A stretch of DNA of 46,509 nucleotides from Streptomyces sp. (GTDB lineage: Bacteria > Actinomycetota > Actinomycetes > Streptomycetales > Streptomycetaceae): positions 52,285 through 98,793 of the forward strand of contig NZ_JAPSKQ010000003.1 of NCBI RefSeq assembly GCF_031181555.1. Reading direction: 5' to 3'. Shown one piece after another: positions 23,511-31,937 of the stretch. The notes under the pieces are model-generated. The model did no database searches. It was not told the DNA's origin and saw only the letters and a program-made list of their open reading frames with translations. The translations under genes were made by a program, and so were the position numbers. The first letter of the stretch is position 1. Each line of letters opens with the position of its first letter.

Positions 23511-24454
23511 GACACCGGCTCCTTCAGTACGCGGTCCACCGGCACGTCCGCCGTGACGGTCACCGCGGCCGGGTCCAGGTCGCCCGGTGCCGGCATCACG
23601 CTGCCGGGCAGCCGGACGGCCGCCGCTCCGTGTGCGACCGCGGAGGCGAGCGCCTCCGGTCCGCGTCCGCCGGCGACGAGGAAGCCGGCCAGCGAGGAGT
23701 CGCCCGCGCCCACGTTGCTGCGGACGGCGTCCACCGTCGCGGTGCCGAACCAGACGCCGTCCTCGTCCACGAGCAGCTGTCCGTCGGCGCCCAGGCTGGC
23801 GAGGACGGCCGCCGCGCCCGTCCGGCGCAGTTCCTCGGCGGCCTTCACCGCGTCGCCCACGGTGGTCAGCGGGCGCCCCACGGCCCCGGCGAGTTCCTCG
23901 GCGTTCGGCTTCACCACGTCGGGCCGCTCCCGCAGGGCCGCGAGCAGCGCCGGTCCGGAGGTGTCCAGGGCGATGCGCACGCCGGCGGCGTGGGCCCGCG
24001 CGACCAGTTCGGCGTACCAGGAGGGCGCGAGTCCGCGCGGCAGGCTGCCGCAGCAGGCGATCCAGGCCGCGTCCCGCGACTGCCGCCGCACCGTCTCCAG
24101 GAGCAGTTCCTGCTCGGCCGCCGTCAGTTCCGGGCCCGGTGCGTTGATCTTCGTCAGGACGCCGTCCGCCTCGGCGAGCGCGATGTTGGAGCGGGTGGCC
24201 CCGGCGATCGGGACCGGCGCCACCTCGATGCCCTGCGCGTCGAGGAGATCGGCGACCAGGGCGCCCGGTGCGCCGCCCAGGGGCAGGACGGCCACCGTGC
24301 GCCGGCCCGCCGCCGCGACGGCGCGCGAGACGTTGACCCCCTTGCCGCCGGGGTCCACGCGCTCGCCGGTGGCCCGGACGACCTCGCCCCGGTCCAGCGA
24401 GGGGACCTCGTACGTGCGGTCCAGGGAGGGGTTGGGGGTGACGGTGAGGATCAT
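23507..24454 (-). CDS. fruK: 1-phosphofructokinase
   Basis: A 315-residue PfkB-family kinase turning fructose-1-phosphate into fructose-1,6-bisphosphate. Motifs are MILTVTPNPSLDRTYEV, the Gly-rich VDPGGKGVNVSRAVAAAG signature, VKPNAEELAGAVGRPL and the catalytic NVGAGDSSLAGFLVAGG (usually GAGD plus a second Asp). ATG 24454 overlaps the fruR stop (ATGA). It is the middle gene of the fructose operon. Confidence 0.96.
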   Translation of the reverse strand: MILTVTPNPSLDRTYEVPSLDRGEVVRATGERVDPGGKGVNVSRAVAAAGRRTVAVLPLGGAPGALVADLLDAQGIEVAPVPIAGATRSNIALAEADGVLTKINAPGPELTAAEQELLLETVRRQSRDAAWIACCGSLPRGLAPSWYAELVARAHAAGVRIALDTSGPALLAALRERPDVVKPNAEELAGAVGRPLTTVGDAVKAAEELRRTGAAAVLASLGADGQLLVDEDGVWFGTATVDAVRSNVGAGDSSLAGFLVAGGRGPEALASAVAHGAAAVRLPGSVMPAPGDLDPAAVTVTADVPVDRVLKEPVS

Positions 24455-25212
24455 GCGCGTACCACTTCCGTGCCGCCGCGCTCGATCGCGGCGGCGTCGT
24501 CCGGGCTCAGCCCGCTGTCGGTGATCAGCAGGTCCACGTCGCTCAGGTCGCCGAAGCGGGCGAAGTGCTCCTGGGCGTGCTTGGAGGAGTCGGCGAGCAG
24601 CACCACGCGGCGGGCGGCGGCCATCGCCGCGCGCTTCACCGCGGCCTCGGCGAGGTCGGGGGTGGTCAGGCCGTGTTCGGCGGAGAAGCCGTTGGTGGCC
24701 ACGAACAGCACGTCCGCGCGGATCTCGCCGTACGCGCGCAGCGCCCAGGCGTCGACGGCGGCGCGCGTGCGGTGCCGTACGCGGCCCCCGACGAGGTGGA
24801 GCTGGATGCCGGGGTGGTCGGCGAGGCGGGCCGCGACGGGCAGGCTGTGGGTGACGACGGTGAGGGAGAGTTCCCCCGGGAACGAGGCGGCCAGCCGTGC
24901 CACCGTGGATCCGGCGTCGACGATCACCGTGCCGTCGCCGGGGAGTTCGGCGAGGGCGGCCTTGGCGATGCGGTCCTTCTCGTCGGCCGCGGTCGTCTCG
25001 CGCTCGGCGAGGTCCGGCTCGAAGTCGAGGCGGACGGCGGGGATGGCCCCGCCGTGCACCCGGCGGACCAGGCCGGCGCGGTCGAGGGTCTTCAGGTCCC
25101 GGCGGATGGTCTCGGCCGTCACCTGGAACTGCTCGGCCAGCGAGACCACGTCCACCCGGCCGCTGTCGCGGGCGAGCCGCAGAATCTCCTGCTGACGCTC
25201 CGGTGCGTACAT
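24451..25212 (-). CDS. fruR: DeoR-family regulator of the fructose operon
   Basis: A 253-residue regulator with an N-terminal winged HTH (MYAPERQQEILRLARDSGRVDVVSLAEQFQVTAETIRRDLKTLDRAG, about residues 1-55). The DeoR sugar-phosphate sensor domain contains DAGSTVARLAASF, VGGRVR and LLADSSKHAQEHFARFG. Such proteins usually repress their operon until fructose-1-phosphate binds. ATG 25212 gives the family N-terminus. Frame extension upstream is not conserved-looking. It is the first gene of the operon, with inverted repeats upstream. Confidence 0.92.
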   Translation of the reverse strand: MYAPERQQEILRLARDSGRVDVVSLAEQFQVTAETIRRDLKTLDRAGLVRRVHGGAIPAVRLDFEPDLAERETTAADEKDRIAKAALAELPGDGTVIVDAGSTVARLAASFPGELSLTVVTHSLPVAARLADHPGIQLHLVGGRVRHRTRAAVDAWALRAYGEIRADVLFVATNGFSAEHGLTTPDLAEAAVKRAAMAAARRVVLLADSSKHAQEHFARFGDLSDVDLLITDSGLSPDDAAAIERGGTEVVRA

Positions 25213-25229
25213 GTCCGCTTGCCTCCGAC

Positions 25230-25309
25230 CATGCCCGAACGTGTTGTTTTGCTCGGAGCGTACGACCGAATGTCCGGAAAGTAAACAGCCACGGGCCGAT
25301 TCGGGCATG
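25230..25309 (-). promoter_or_regulatory. Inverted half-sites upstream of fruR, candidate FruR operators
   Basis: CATGCCCGAA (25230-25239) and its exact inverse TTCGGGCATG (25300-25309) bracket the AT-richer segment that should contain the fruR promoter, including GTTTACTTTCCGGACATTCGG on the minus strand split over 25264-25286. The spacing of 60 bp would allow two repressor dimers to loop. Confidence 0.45.
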
Positions 25310-25379
25310 ACCGGGCGTCTGATTGTGTCCGTTCTCCTTTTCCGTATCCCTGTCCGTCTCCCCTGCCCGGTCATGCCGG

Positions 25380-25419
25380 AAGGGCCCGGCACCCCGTGAC
25401 CCGCGGGTGCCGGACCCTT
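25380..25419 (-). terminator. Terminator of the DHA2 transporter gene
   Basis: A 15-bp stem with one mismatch (25380-25394 with 25405-25419) around a 10-base loop lies 22 bp after the stop of the leftward MFS gene. It separates that gene from the fruR promoter region. Confidence 0.7.
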
Positions 25420-25440
25420 CCGTCGGTGAGGGCCGCGGGC

Positions 25441-26958
25441 TCAGGACACCAGCTCGCGCTCCCTCTCCACCGCCGGGGCGGCCTCGGCCCCGGCCCCCTC
25501 CACGGGCCGCGCCGGGCGCTTCGGCAGGGCGAACATCAGCAGGAAGATCAGGCCCAGCACCGCGGCCACCCAGCCCAGCGCGTGCTGGAAGCCGTCCGCG
25601 AACGCCGGGCCGACCTCGGCCGGTGCGAGCCGCTCGTCGATCACGCCGAAGAACACCACCGACACCAGGCCCAGCCCCAGCGCGTTGCCCATCTGCTGCA
25701 CGGTGTTGATCAGCCCCGACGCCGCCCCGGCGTGCTCCCGCGGCACCTCGGACAGCACCGCGTCGGTCAGCGGGGCGACGATCAGTCCCATGCCGATGCC
25801 CATGACGACGAGCGGGAGCGCCATCTGCCAGGAGGTGATGGACAGTCCGTAGCGCCCGGCCTCCCAGATGTAGATCAGCACTCCGGCCGCCATCACCAGC
25901 GCGCCCGCCTGGAGCACCTTGCGTCCGTAGCGCGGGACCAGCATCTGCACCGACACCCCGGCCGCCGCGGAGACGGCGACGGAGAAGGGCACGCCGGTCA
26001 GCCCGGTGCGCAGCACGCTCCAGCCCAGGCCGATCTGCATGTACAGCATCCAGACCAGGAAGAAGATGCCGAGGCCGAGGCCGAACACCGTCTGCACCGC
26101 GATGCCCGCCGCGAAGCTCTTCACCCGGAACAGCGACAGCTCGATCAGCGGCGAGCCGTCCCGCGCGCTCTTGGTCCGCTCGTACGCCACCAGCGCCGCG
26201 AAGACCACGAGCGCGCCGGCCATCGACCCGTACCCCCACAGCGGCCAGCCCAGCTCGCGGCCGTGGGTGAGCGGGTAGAGCAGCATCAGCAGGCCCAGCG
26301 TCACCAGCGCCACGCCGACGAGGTCCAGCTTCAGGGCGCGCGTGGCCTTCGACTCGGTGATGAAGCGGCCGCCGAGGATCAGGCCCGCGACGCCGACCGG
26401 CAGGTTGATCAGGAAGATCGGCCGCCATGCGAGCCCGAACAGGTTCCACTCCATCAGCAGCGCGCCGAGCAGCGGCCCGGAGACCGCGCCCAGACCGACG
26501 ATCGCGCCGAACAGCCCGAACACCTTGCCGCGTTCGTGCGCCGGGAAGGTCGCGTGCACGATCGACAGCACCTGCGGCACCATCAGCGCCGCCATGGCGC
26601 CCTGCAGGATGCGGGAGGCGACCAGCATCTCCGGGTTCACGGCGAGGCCGCACAGCGCGGAGGCGAGGGTGAAGCCGCCGATGCCGATGAGGAAGATCCG
26701 CTTGCGGCCGTGGATGTCACCGAGCCGGCCGCCGGTGACGAGTCCGGCGGCGAAGGCGAGCGCGTAACCCGCGGTGATCCACTGGATCTGGCTGAAGGTG
26801 GCGCCCTCGTCGCGCTGGATCGTCGGGATCGCGATGTTGACGATCGTGACGTCGACGAGGTCCATGAAGGCCGCGGTCATCACGATCGCCAGGGCGAACC
26901 AGCGGCGACGGTCGCCCGCGACGGGCTGTGGTGCATGCGGGGTCTCGGTGGAGGTCAT
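25441..26958 (-). CDS. DHA2-family MFS drug efflux transporter
   Basis: A 505-residue protein with about 14 hydrophobic segments (EmrB/QacA type). Motifs are AAFMDLVDVTIVNIAIPTIQ in TM1 (D1 motif), GGRLGDIHGRKRIFLIG (motif A), and motif C in GAIVGLGAVSGPLLGALLM. Proton-driven export of hydrophobic drugs is likely, but the substrate is unknown. It is divergent from a WYL-domain regulator 166 bp away, the usual arrangement for a locally regulated efflux pump. The minus-strand region upstream shows TAGTAGGGTCATAAC, which may hold the -10. Confidence 0.92.
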   Translation of the reverse strand: MTSTETPHAPQPVAGDRRRWFALAIVMTAAFMDLVDVTIVNIAIPTIQRDEGATFSQIQWITAGYALAFAAGLVTGGRLGDIHGRKRIFLIGIGGFTLASALCGLAVNPEMLVASRILQGAMAALMVPQVLSIVHATFPAHERGKVFGLFGAIVGLGAVSGPLLGALLMEWNLFGLAWRPIFLINLPVGVAGLILGGRFITESKATRALKLDLVGVALVTLGLLMLLYPLTHGRELGWPLWGYGSMAGALVVFAALVAYERTKSARDGSPLIELSLFRVKSFAAGIAVQTVFGLGLGIFFLVWMLYMQIGLGWSVLRTGLTGVPFSVAVSAAAGVSVQMLVPRYGRKVLQAGALVMAAGVLIYIWEAGRYGLSITSWQMALPLVVMGIGMGLIVAPLTDAVLSEVPREHAGAASGLINTVQQMGNALGLGLVSVVFFGVIDERLAPAEVGPAFADGFQHALGWVAAVLGLIFLLMFALPKRPARPVEGAGAEAAPAVERERELVS

Positions 26959-27057
26959 GCCGCGAAGTTATGACCCTACTAGGCCAGATCGTGTCCTACT
27001 TCTGCGGCATTCTCGATCCCATGACGCCGGACCCCGGGACCACCGGATCGGACACAC

Positions 27058-27107
27058 AAGACCGGACACGAGACCGGACACAAGACCGGACGCGCAAGTC
27101 CGGACTC
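27058..27107 (+). repeat. 12-bp tandem repeat in the leader of the WYL regulator gene
   Basis: Three near-identical 12-bp units (CAAGACCGGACA type) starting at 27058, 27070 and 27082 are followed by a degenerate copy (CAAGTCCGGACTC). They end about 18 bp before the regulator start. In the frame from ATG 27021 they encode TQDR/TRDR units and end in ATGA on the regulator start. Confidence 0.75.
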
Positions 27108-27124
27108 ACAAGGGAGACGGAACG

Positions 27125-28099
27125 ATGACGACCGACACCCCCGCCCGGCTCCTCCAGCTCCTCTCCCTCCTCCAGACACCCCGCGAGTGGCCCGGCGGCG
27201 AGCTGGCCGGGCGGCTCGGGGTCTCCCGGCGCACCATCCGGCGGGACATCGACCGCCTGCGGGAGCTCGGCTATCCCGTGCAGGCGACCCTCGGCTCGGA
27301 CGGCGGCTACCGGCTGGTCGCCGGCAAGGCGCTGCCGCCGCTGGTGCTCGACGACGAGGAGGCGGTGGCCATCGCGGTCGGGCTGCGGGCCGGCGCCGGA
27401 CACGCGCTGGAGGGCGTGGACGAGGCGTCCGTGCGGGCGCTGGCCAAGCTGGAGCAGGTGCTGCCCGCCCGGCTGCGCCACCGGGTCAGCACCCTCCAGG
27501 CCGCGACCACCCCGCTGACCAGCGGCGACGGGCCGAGCATCGCCCCCGAGACGCTGACCGTCATGGCCTCCACGGTGGCCGGGCACGAGCGGCTGCGGTT
27601 CGCCTACCGCGCGGCCGACGGCACCGAATCCCGGCGCCTGACGGAGCCGTACCGGCTGGTGTCGACCGGGCGGCGCTGGTACCTCGTGGCCTACGACCTC
27701 GACCGCGCCGACTGGCGCACGTTCCGCGTGGACCGGGTGAGCGAGCCGTTCGCGACCGGGGCGCGGTTCACCCCGAGGGAGCTGCCGACCGGGAGCGCGG
27801 CGGAGTACCTGCGGCGCTCCATGCACCGGGCGCAGGAGTCGTACGACCTCGTCGTCACCTTCGCCGCACCGGCCGAGGTCGTCGCGGCCCGGCTGCCGGG
27901 ATGGCTGGGCCGGCCCGAGCCGCTGGACGAGCGGAGCTGCCGGCTGCGCGCGACGGTGAGCGACGCCAAGGACTGGATGGCGGTGCGGCTGGCGATGCTC
28001 GGCCACGACTTCACCGTGCAGGAGCCCGCCGAACTGGTGGAGCAGGTCAGGCAGTTGGGGGAACGGCTGAGCAAGGCGGCGGGACGGACGGGGCGTTGA
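27125..28099 (+). CDS. YafY-type HTH/WYL-domain transcriptional regulator
   Basis: A 324-residue protein. The N-terminal HTH_11 domain (LLQLLSLLQTPREWPGGELAGRLGVSRRTIRRDIDRLRELGYPV, about 8-52) is followed by a WYL domain (about 140-220: LRFAYRAADG, RLTEPYRLVSTGRRWYLVAYDLDR) and a WCX C-terminal extension. WYL proteins sense nucleic-acid or small-molecule ligands. Given the divergent DHA2 pump, it probably controls that gene and itself. ATG 27125 has GGGAGACGG upstream. A longer upstream frame passes through the repeat region and is not supported. Confidence 0.9.
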   Translation: MTTDTPARLLQLLSLLQTPREWPGGELAGRLGVSRRTIRRDIDRLRELGYPVQATLGSDGGYRLVAGKALPPLVLDDEEAVAIAVGLRAGAGHALEGVDEASVRALAKLEQVLPARLRHRVSTLQAATTPLTSGDGPSIAPETLTVMASTVAGHERLRFAYRAADGTESRRLTEPYRLVSTGRRWYLVAYDLDRADWRTFRVDRVSEPFATGARFTPRELPTGSAAEYLRRSMHRAQESYDLVVTFAAPAEVVAARLPGWLGRPEPLDERSCRLRATVSDAKDWMAVRLAMLGHDFTVQEPAELVEQVRQLGERLSKAAGRTGR

Positions 28100-28122
28100 G
28101 GCGCTGCGGCCCGCCGCTTGTG

Positions 28123-28932
28123 TCACGCGTCCGCCGTCCAGTCCCCCCAGGGGAAGTCCCGTAGCGCCGCGAGGTTGGCCGACGCCAGTGCCGCCGGCCC
28201 CCGCGGGCCCTCGGGGGGAGCGTCGCCCGCCGCCCAGGCCTCCATGGCGGCGCGCACGGCGGAACCGGCGACGGCGGCGGCGAAGCGCAGCCGGGCCAGG
28301 GCGGCAACGTTGTCGGAACCGTACGGGAGTCGGCCGGCCGTCACCTGCCCCGCCGGCGTCCCATCGCCCCTCTCGCCTCTCTCATCCTTCTCGCCTCTCT
28401 CGTTCTTCTCGCCTCTCGCCCACCCGCCCGGCGCGCGGTCGGCCCCCACCCGCTCCGCCAGCACCTCCGCCAGGCTCCGCTCCGACGCCTGGCACACCTC
28501 GGCCCACACCCTGCGCAGGGACGGGTTCTCCTCGGCCAGCCGGATCAGGGTGCGCACCCACTCCCAGGAGGCCGCCGACACCCCGCGGCCGGGCGTCAGC
28601 GTGTGGCGCACGGCGTCCTCCAGGGCCTGCGGCAGGGGAACCTCCGCGGGAGCGGCGCGCACCGCCTCCACCCAGCGCTGGGCGCCGGTCGCGTAGAGCG
28701 GGCCGACGGCCTCCTCCTTGCCGGCGAAGTACCGGTAGAAGGTGCGCGGCGCGACACCGGCCGCCTGGGCGATGTCCTCGGCGCGGGTGGCCCGCAGGCC
28801 CTGCCGGACGAAGAGGGCGGCCGCCGCGCGGGCGATCTCCATACGGGTCTCGGCCTTGCGCCGCTCGGTCAGCGATGTCACGGGACCGGACGCGGGAGGC
28901 GGGGAAGGGGTTGTCGGGGTGGTGCTGCTCAC
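28123..28932 (-). CDS. TetR-family regulator (probable SCO3201 counterpart)
   Basis: A 269-residue TetR protein. A Ser/Thr/Pro N-terminus precedes the HTH (IARAAAALFVRQGLRATRAEDIAQAAGVAPRTFYRYFAGKEE, about 33-74), and a helical ligand domain follows. Residues 173-190 are an inserted hexapeptide repeat (ERGEKN, ERGEKD, ERGERG). By position beside hrdD it corresponds to the S. coelicolor regulator SCO3201, which I recall as repressing antibiotic production and sporulation when overexpressed; this comes from synteny and memory. It converges with the WYL gene with a 23-bp gap. ATG 28932 is one of two nearby possibilities. Confidence 0.87.
   Translation of the reverse strand: MSSTTPTTPSPPPASGPVTSLTERRKAETRMEIARAAAALFVRQGLRATRAEDIAQAAGVAPRTFYRYFAGKEEAVGPLYATGAQRWVEAVRAAPAEVPLPQALEDAVRHTLTPGRGVSAASWEWVRTLIRLAEENPSLRRVWAEVCQASERSLAEVLAERVGADRAPGGWARGEKNERGEKDERGERGDGTPAGQVTAGRLPYGSDNVAALARLRFAAAVAGSAVRAAMEAWAAGDAPPEGPRGPAALASANLAALRDFPWGDWTADA
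28368..28417 (-). repeat. 18-bp tandem repeat in the TetR gene
   Basis: Two full 18-bp units (CTCGCCTCTCTC plus six variable bases on the plus strand) and a partial third encode the ERGEKN-type hexapeptides. The array is in frame, in a loop of the ligand domain, and likely expands or contracts without breaking the frame. Confidence 0.75.
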
Positions 28933-29354
28933 GCCCGGCAGGCTATGCCCATGTGGCAGAATCTGCCATCCGGCGGGCCACCCCGGGGTTCAGGTTCGGG
29001 GTGGCCCGCCCTCCAGTCGCGCCGGCACGTGCCCGGACAGGAAGAAGCCGGGCCCGGCGCCCGGGGGGAAGGGCGCCGAACCCGGCTCTGGAAGGTCCCG
29101 GCGCCGGGGGGGTGTGCGTCGGGACGTGGCTCGGGGTGGTGCGGCTCGGGCGGGCCGGAAGCCGGGGCTCCGAGGCCCGGACTCCTGGGCTCGGAGTTCT
29201 TTTTCCCAGGGGCCGACGGGTTGAAGCGGCGTGGAACCGCCATGTTTTGCGCGGTCTTTCGCCACCCGGCGTACGCGGCCGGGGCGGGCGTGCGGCCCGC
29301 CTCTCCCGCGTCGTCGTGCGGCGATGGTACGCCCCCGCGGTCCGCGCGGCGGTG
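28933..29354. other. 420-bp gap between the TetR gene and hrdD, with an hrdD terminator
   Basis: No gene is supportable. On the minus strand a hairpin at 29047-29086 (16-bp arms with two central C-A mismatches, 8-base loop) is followed by TTCTTCCTGTCC and probably ends the hrdD transcript. A shorter stem CTCCGAG/CTCGGAG lies nearer hrdD. The TetR promoter must lie just above 28932. Confidence 0.55.
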
Positions 29355-30353
29355 TCACGCCGCCGCGTCGAACCCGGTGTCGCGGGCCAGCTTCTTCAGC
29401 TCCAGCAGCGCGTGCTTCTCGATCTGGCGGATGCGCTCACGGGTCAGGCCGTGCTCCTTGCCGACCTCGGTCAGCGTGCGCTCCCGGCCGTCCTCGATGC
29501 CGTAGCGCATCTTGATGATGGAGGCCGTGCGCTGGTCGAGGCGGCCGATCAGGTCGTCCAGCTCCTCGCTGCGCAGCAGCGTCAGCACCGACTGCTCCGG
29601 CGACACCGCCGACGTGTCCTCCAGGAGGTCGCCGAACTGGGTCTCGCCCTCGTCGTCCACCGACATGTTCAGCGAGACCGGGTCGCGGGCCCAGTCGAGC
29701 ACGTCGGTGACGCGCTCGGGCGTCGAGCCGAGCTCGGCGGCGATCTCCGCGGGCTCCGGCTCACGGCCGTGCTCACGGTTGAACTCGCGCTGCACGCGCC
29801 GGATCCGGCCGAGCTCCTCCACGAGGTGGACGGGCAGGCGGATGGTGCGCGACTGGTCGGCTATGGACCGCGTGATGGCCTGACGGATCCACCAGGTGGC
29901 GTACGTCGAGAACTTGAAGCCCTTGCGGTAGTCGAACTTCTCGACCGCGCGCACCAGACCGGCGTTGCCCTCCTGGATCAGGTCGAGGAGCGGCAGACCG
30001 CTGCGGGGGTAGCGGCGGGCCACGGCGACGACCAGGCGGAGGTTGGAGCGGATGAAGACGTCCTTGGCCCGCTCGGCCTCGTCGACCAGGGCCTGGAGCT
30101 CCTCGGGGGTGGCTCCGGTCTTGTTCTCCTCGTACCCGTCGAGGATCTGCCGCGCGAACACACCCGCCTCGATGATCTGGGACAGCTCGACCTCCTTGGC
30201 GGCGTCGAGCAGCGGTGTGCGCGCTATCTCGTCGAGGTACATGCCGACCAGGTCGCGATCGGCGATCTCGCCGCTGTGGGCGCGAACACTGCTTGCCGAG
30301 TCGACCGTCTCGCCGGCGGCGGACTGACGACGGGCGACGGCACGGGTTGCCAT
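29355..30353 (-). CDS. hrdD: RNA polymerase sigma factor HrdD
   Basis: A 332-residue primary-like (group 2) sigma-70 factor. Region 1.2 is DLVGMYLDEIARTPLLDAAKE. Region 2 is RSNLRLVVAVARRYPRSGLP followed by DLIQEGNAGLVRAVEKFDY and FSTYATWWIRQAITRSI. Region 3 is LPVHLVEELGRIRRVQREF. Region 4.2 is LTEVGKEHGLTRERIRQIE. There is no long region 1.1, which fits HrdD rather than HrdB. The N-terminus MATRAVARRQSAAGE and the SCO3201-like neighbour support HrdD. It is not essential in S. coelicolor and recognises HrdB-like promoters. Transcription is probably driven by SigR. Confidence 0.88.
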   Translation of the reverse strand: MATRAVARRQSAAGETVDSASSVRAHSGEIADRDLVGMYLDEIARTPLLDAAKEVELSQIIEAGVFARQILDGYEENKTGATPEELQALVDEAERAKDVFIRSNLRLVVAVARRYPRSGLPLLDLIQEGNAGLVRAVEKFDYRKGFKFSTYATWWIRQAITRSIADQSRTIRLPVHLVEELGRIRRVQREFNREHGREPEPAEIAAELGSTPERVTDVLDWARDPVSLNMSVDDEGETQFGDLLEDTSAVSPEQSVLTLLRSEELDDLIGRLDQRTASIIKMRYGIEDGRERTLTEVGKEHGLTRERIRQIEKHALLELKKLARDTGFDAAA

Positions 30354-30458
30354 GCGTGCTCCCTTGCGATGTGAGGTCAGCGGGTGGTCCTGCGGACGCT
30401 CGGCACGTTCGTCAGGCCCTTCCGGACTCTGCTCGGGTGCCCTGCATCCGTGGGAAAC

Positions 30459-30485
30459 AACGACTGGAATCAGGACAGAATTCCC
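30459..30485 (-). promoter_or_regulatory. SigR-type promoter of hrdD
   Basis: On the minus strand GGGAAT (30485-30480) is followed after exactly 18 bases by GTT (30461-30459), matching the SigR consensus GGGAAT-N18-GTT. It lies about 105 bp before the hrdD start. hrdD is a known SigR target in S. coelicolor, so the thiol-oxidative stress response should raise hrdD here. Confidence 0.78.
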
Positions 30486-30548
30486 AACCCGCCCGCCAAT
30501 TTTTCTGATCATGCAGTACCCTGTCCGCCCACACAGGGAGGCGAGGCC

Positions 30549-31064
30549 ATGCCGGAGCGTGCAGAGGTCCAGGTCAGGCCGGGAGCGGAGGGGGACCTGG
30601 AGGCCCTCACCGACCTGTACAACCACTACGTGCGTGAGACGGCAGTCACATTCGACACCGTGCCCTTCACTCCGGAAGAACGCCGCCCCTGGCTGCTCTC
30701 CCACCCTGTAGACGGCCCGTACCGCCTGATGGTTGCCACGGGCGCCGACCCCCGGCGGATCCTGGGCTACGCCACGTCCAGCCCGTTCCGCGCCAAGCCC
30801 GCCTACGCGACCTCGGTGGAGACGACGGTCTACGCCGCCCCGGACGCCGGCCGGCGCGGCATCGGCACGCTGCTCTACGAGGCCCTCTTCGCGGCCCTGG
30901 CCGGCGAGGACCTGCACCGCGCCTACGCGGGCATCGCCCAGCCGAACGAGGCCTCGACGCGGCTCCACGAGCGCTTCGGCTTCCGGCACGTCGGCACGTA
31001 CCGGGAGGTGGGCCGCAAGTTCGGCCGCTGGTGGGACGTGGCCTGGTACGAGAAGGAGCTCTAG
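30549..31064 (+). CDS. GNAT N-acetyltransferase, phosphinothricin-acetyltransferase-like
   Basis: A 171-residue GNAT. VRPGAEGDLEALTDLYNHYVRETAVTF opens the PAT-type fold, TSVETTVYAAPDAGRRGIG holds the acetyl-CoA loop, and GIAQPNEASTRLHERFGFRHVGTYREVGRKFGRWWDV is the typical PAT/YncA end. Family members acetylate amino groups of phosphinothricin, methionine sulfone or related amino acids. The physiological role is often unclear. ATG 30549 has GGGAGG about eight bases upstream. It is divergent from hrdD. Confidence 0.9.
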   Translation: MPERAEVQVRPGAEGDLEALTDLYNHYVRETAVTFDTVPFTPEERRPWLLSHPVDGPYRLMVATGADPRRILGYATSSPFRAKPAYATSVETTVYAAPDAGRRGIGTLLYEALFAALAGEDLHRAYAGIAQPNEASTRLHERFGFRHVGTYREVGRKFGRWWDVAWYEKEL

Positions 31065-31111
31065 CCGCCCGGGCGGCCGGCCCGGCACGGCACGCCCGGC
31101 GGCCCGGCCGC

Positions 31112-31897
31112 TCAGCCGAACTGCACCGACCGCTTCGCCAGCCCCATCCAGAACCCGTCGATCACGGACTTCTGTTCCCCGAGCTCACCGACGGCGTCCG
31201 CGGCACCCATGGTGACGAAGAGCGGTGCGAAGTGCTCGGTGCGCGGGTGGGCGAGCGGGCCGGCCGGGGACGTGCGGGTGAAGTCGAGCAGCGCGTCCAC
31301 GTCGCCGGACTCCAGCGCCCGCCGCCCCCAGTCGTCGAACTCCGCCGACCAGGCCGGGACGCCGCCCTGCCGCAGTGCGGCCAGGTTGTGGGTGAAGAAC
31401 CCGGAGCCGATGATCAGCACGCCCTCGTCGCGCAGCGGCGCGAGCCGGCGCCCGATCTCCATCAGCCGCACCGGGTCGAGGGTCGGCATGGACACCTGGA
31501 GCACCGGGATGTCGGCCTCGGGGAACATCTCGACCAGCGGGACGTAGGCGCCGTGGTCCAGGCCCCGGCCGGGGACGTCCTGCACGGGCGTGCCGGGCGC
31601 GCGCAGCAGCTTGCGCACCGAGTCGGCGAGCGCGGGGGCGCCGGGGGCGCCGTAGGTCACCCGGTAGTAGTGCTCGGGGAAGCCCCAGAAGTCGTGAACG
31701 AGGGGGACCGTCTCGGTGGCGCCGAGGGCGAGCGGGGCCTCCTCCCAGTGGGCGGAGACGACGAGGATCGCCTTCGGGCGGGGCAGCGCCGCGGACCAGG
31801 CGGCCAGTTCGCCGGGCCAGACCGGGTCGTCGGCCAGGGGCGGGGCGCCGTGACTGAGGTAGAGCGCGGGCATGCGCTCCTGAGTGGCGGCGGTCAT
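31112..31897 (-). CDS. DODA-type extradiol aromatic ring-opening dioxygenase
   Basis: A 261-residue class III extradiol dioxygenase (LigB/YgiD type) that uses Fe or Zn to open catechol-like rings such as DOPA. Putative metal ligands are His16 (LYLSHGAPPL), His50 (VVSAHWEE) and a later His in GSGFFTHNL, with HDFWGFPEHYYRV between. It is divergent from the MarR gene, with TTGA-N4-TCAA elements in the shared promoter region, so aromatic-compound-responsive control by MarR is likely. ATG 31897 lies near the first of these elements. Confidence 0.92.
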   Translation of the reverse strand: MTAATQERMPALYLSHGAPPLADDPVWPGELAAWSAALPRPKAILVVSAHWEEAPLALGATETVPLVHDFWGFPEHYYRVTYGAPGAPALADSVRKLLRAPGTPVQDVPGRGLDHGAYVPLVEMFPEADIPVLQVSMPTLDPVRLMEIGRRLAPLRDEGVLIIGSGFFTHNLAALRQGGVPAWSAEFDDWGRRALESGDVDALLDFTRTSPAGPLAHPRTEHFAPLFVTMGAADAVGELGEQKSVIDGFWMGLAKRSVQFG

Positions 31898-31937
31898 GAC
31901 GGCGACTCCCTCCGGTGGTGCGGACCGGCAGACTTGC

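Noticed and set aside
23507..26653. 1048-codon minus-strand frame joining fruK to the MFS gene
   Set aside because: Only its C-terminal third is fruK. Upstream it is the out-of-frame reading of fruR and the MFS gene, so it is not a fusion protein.
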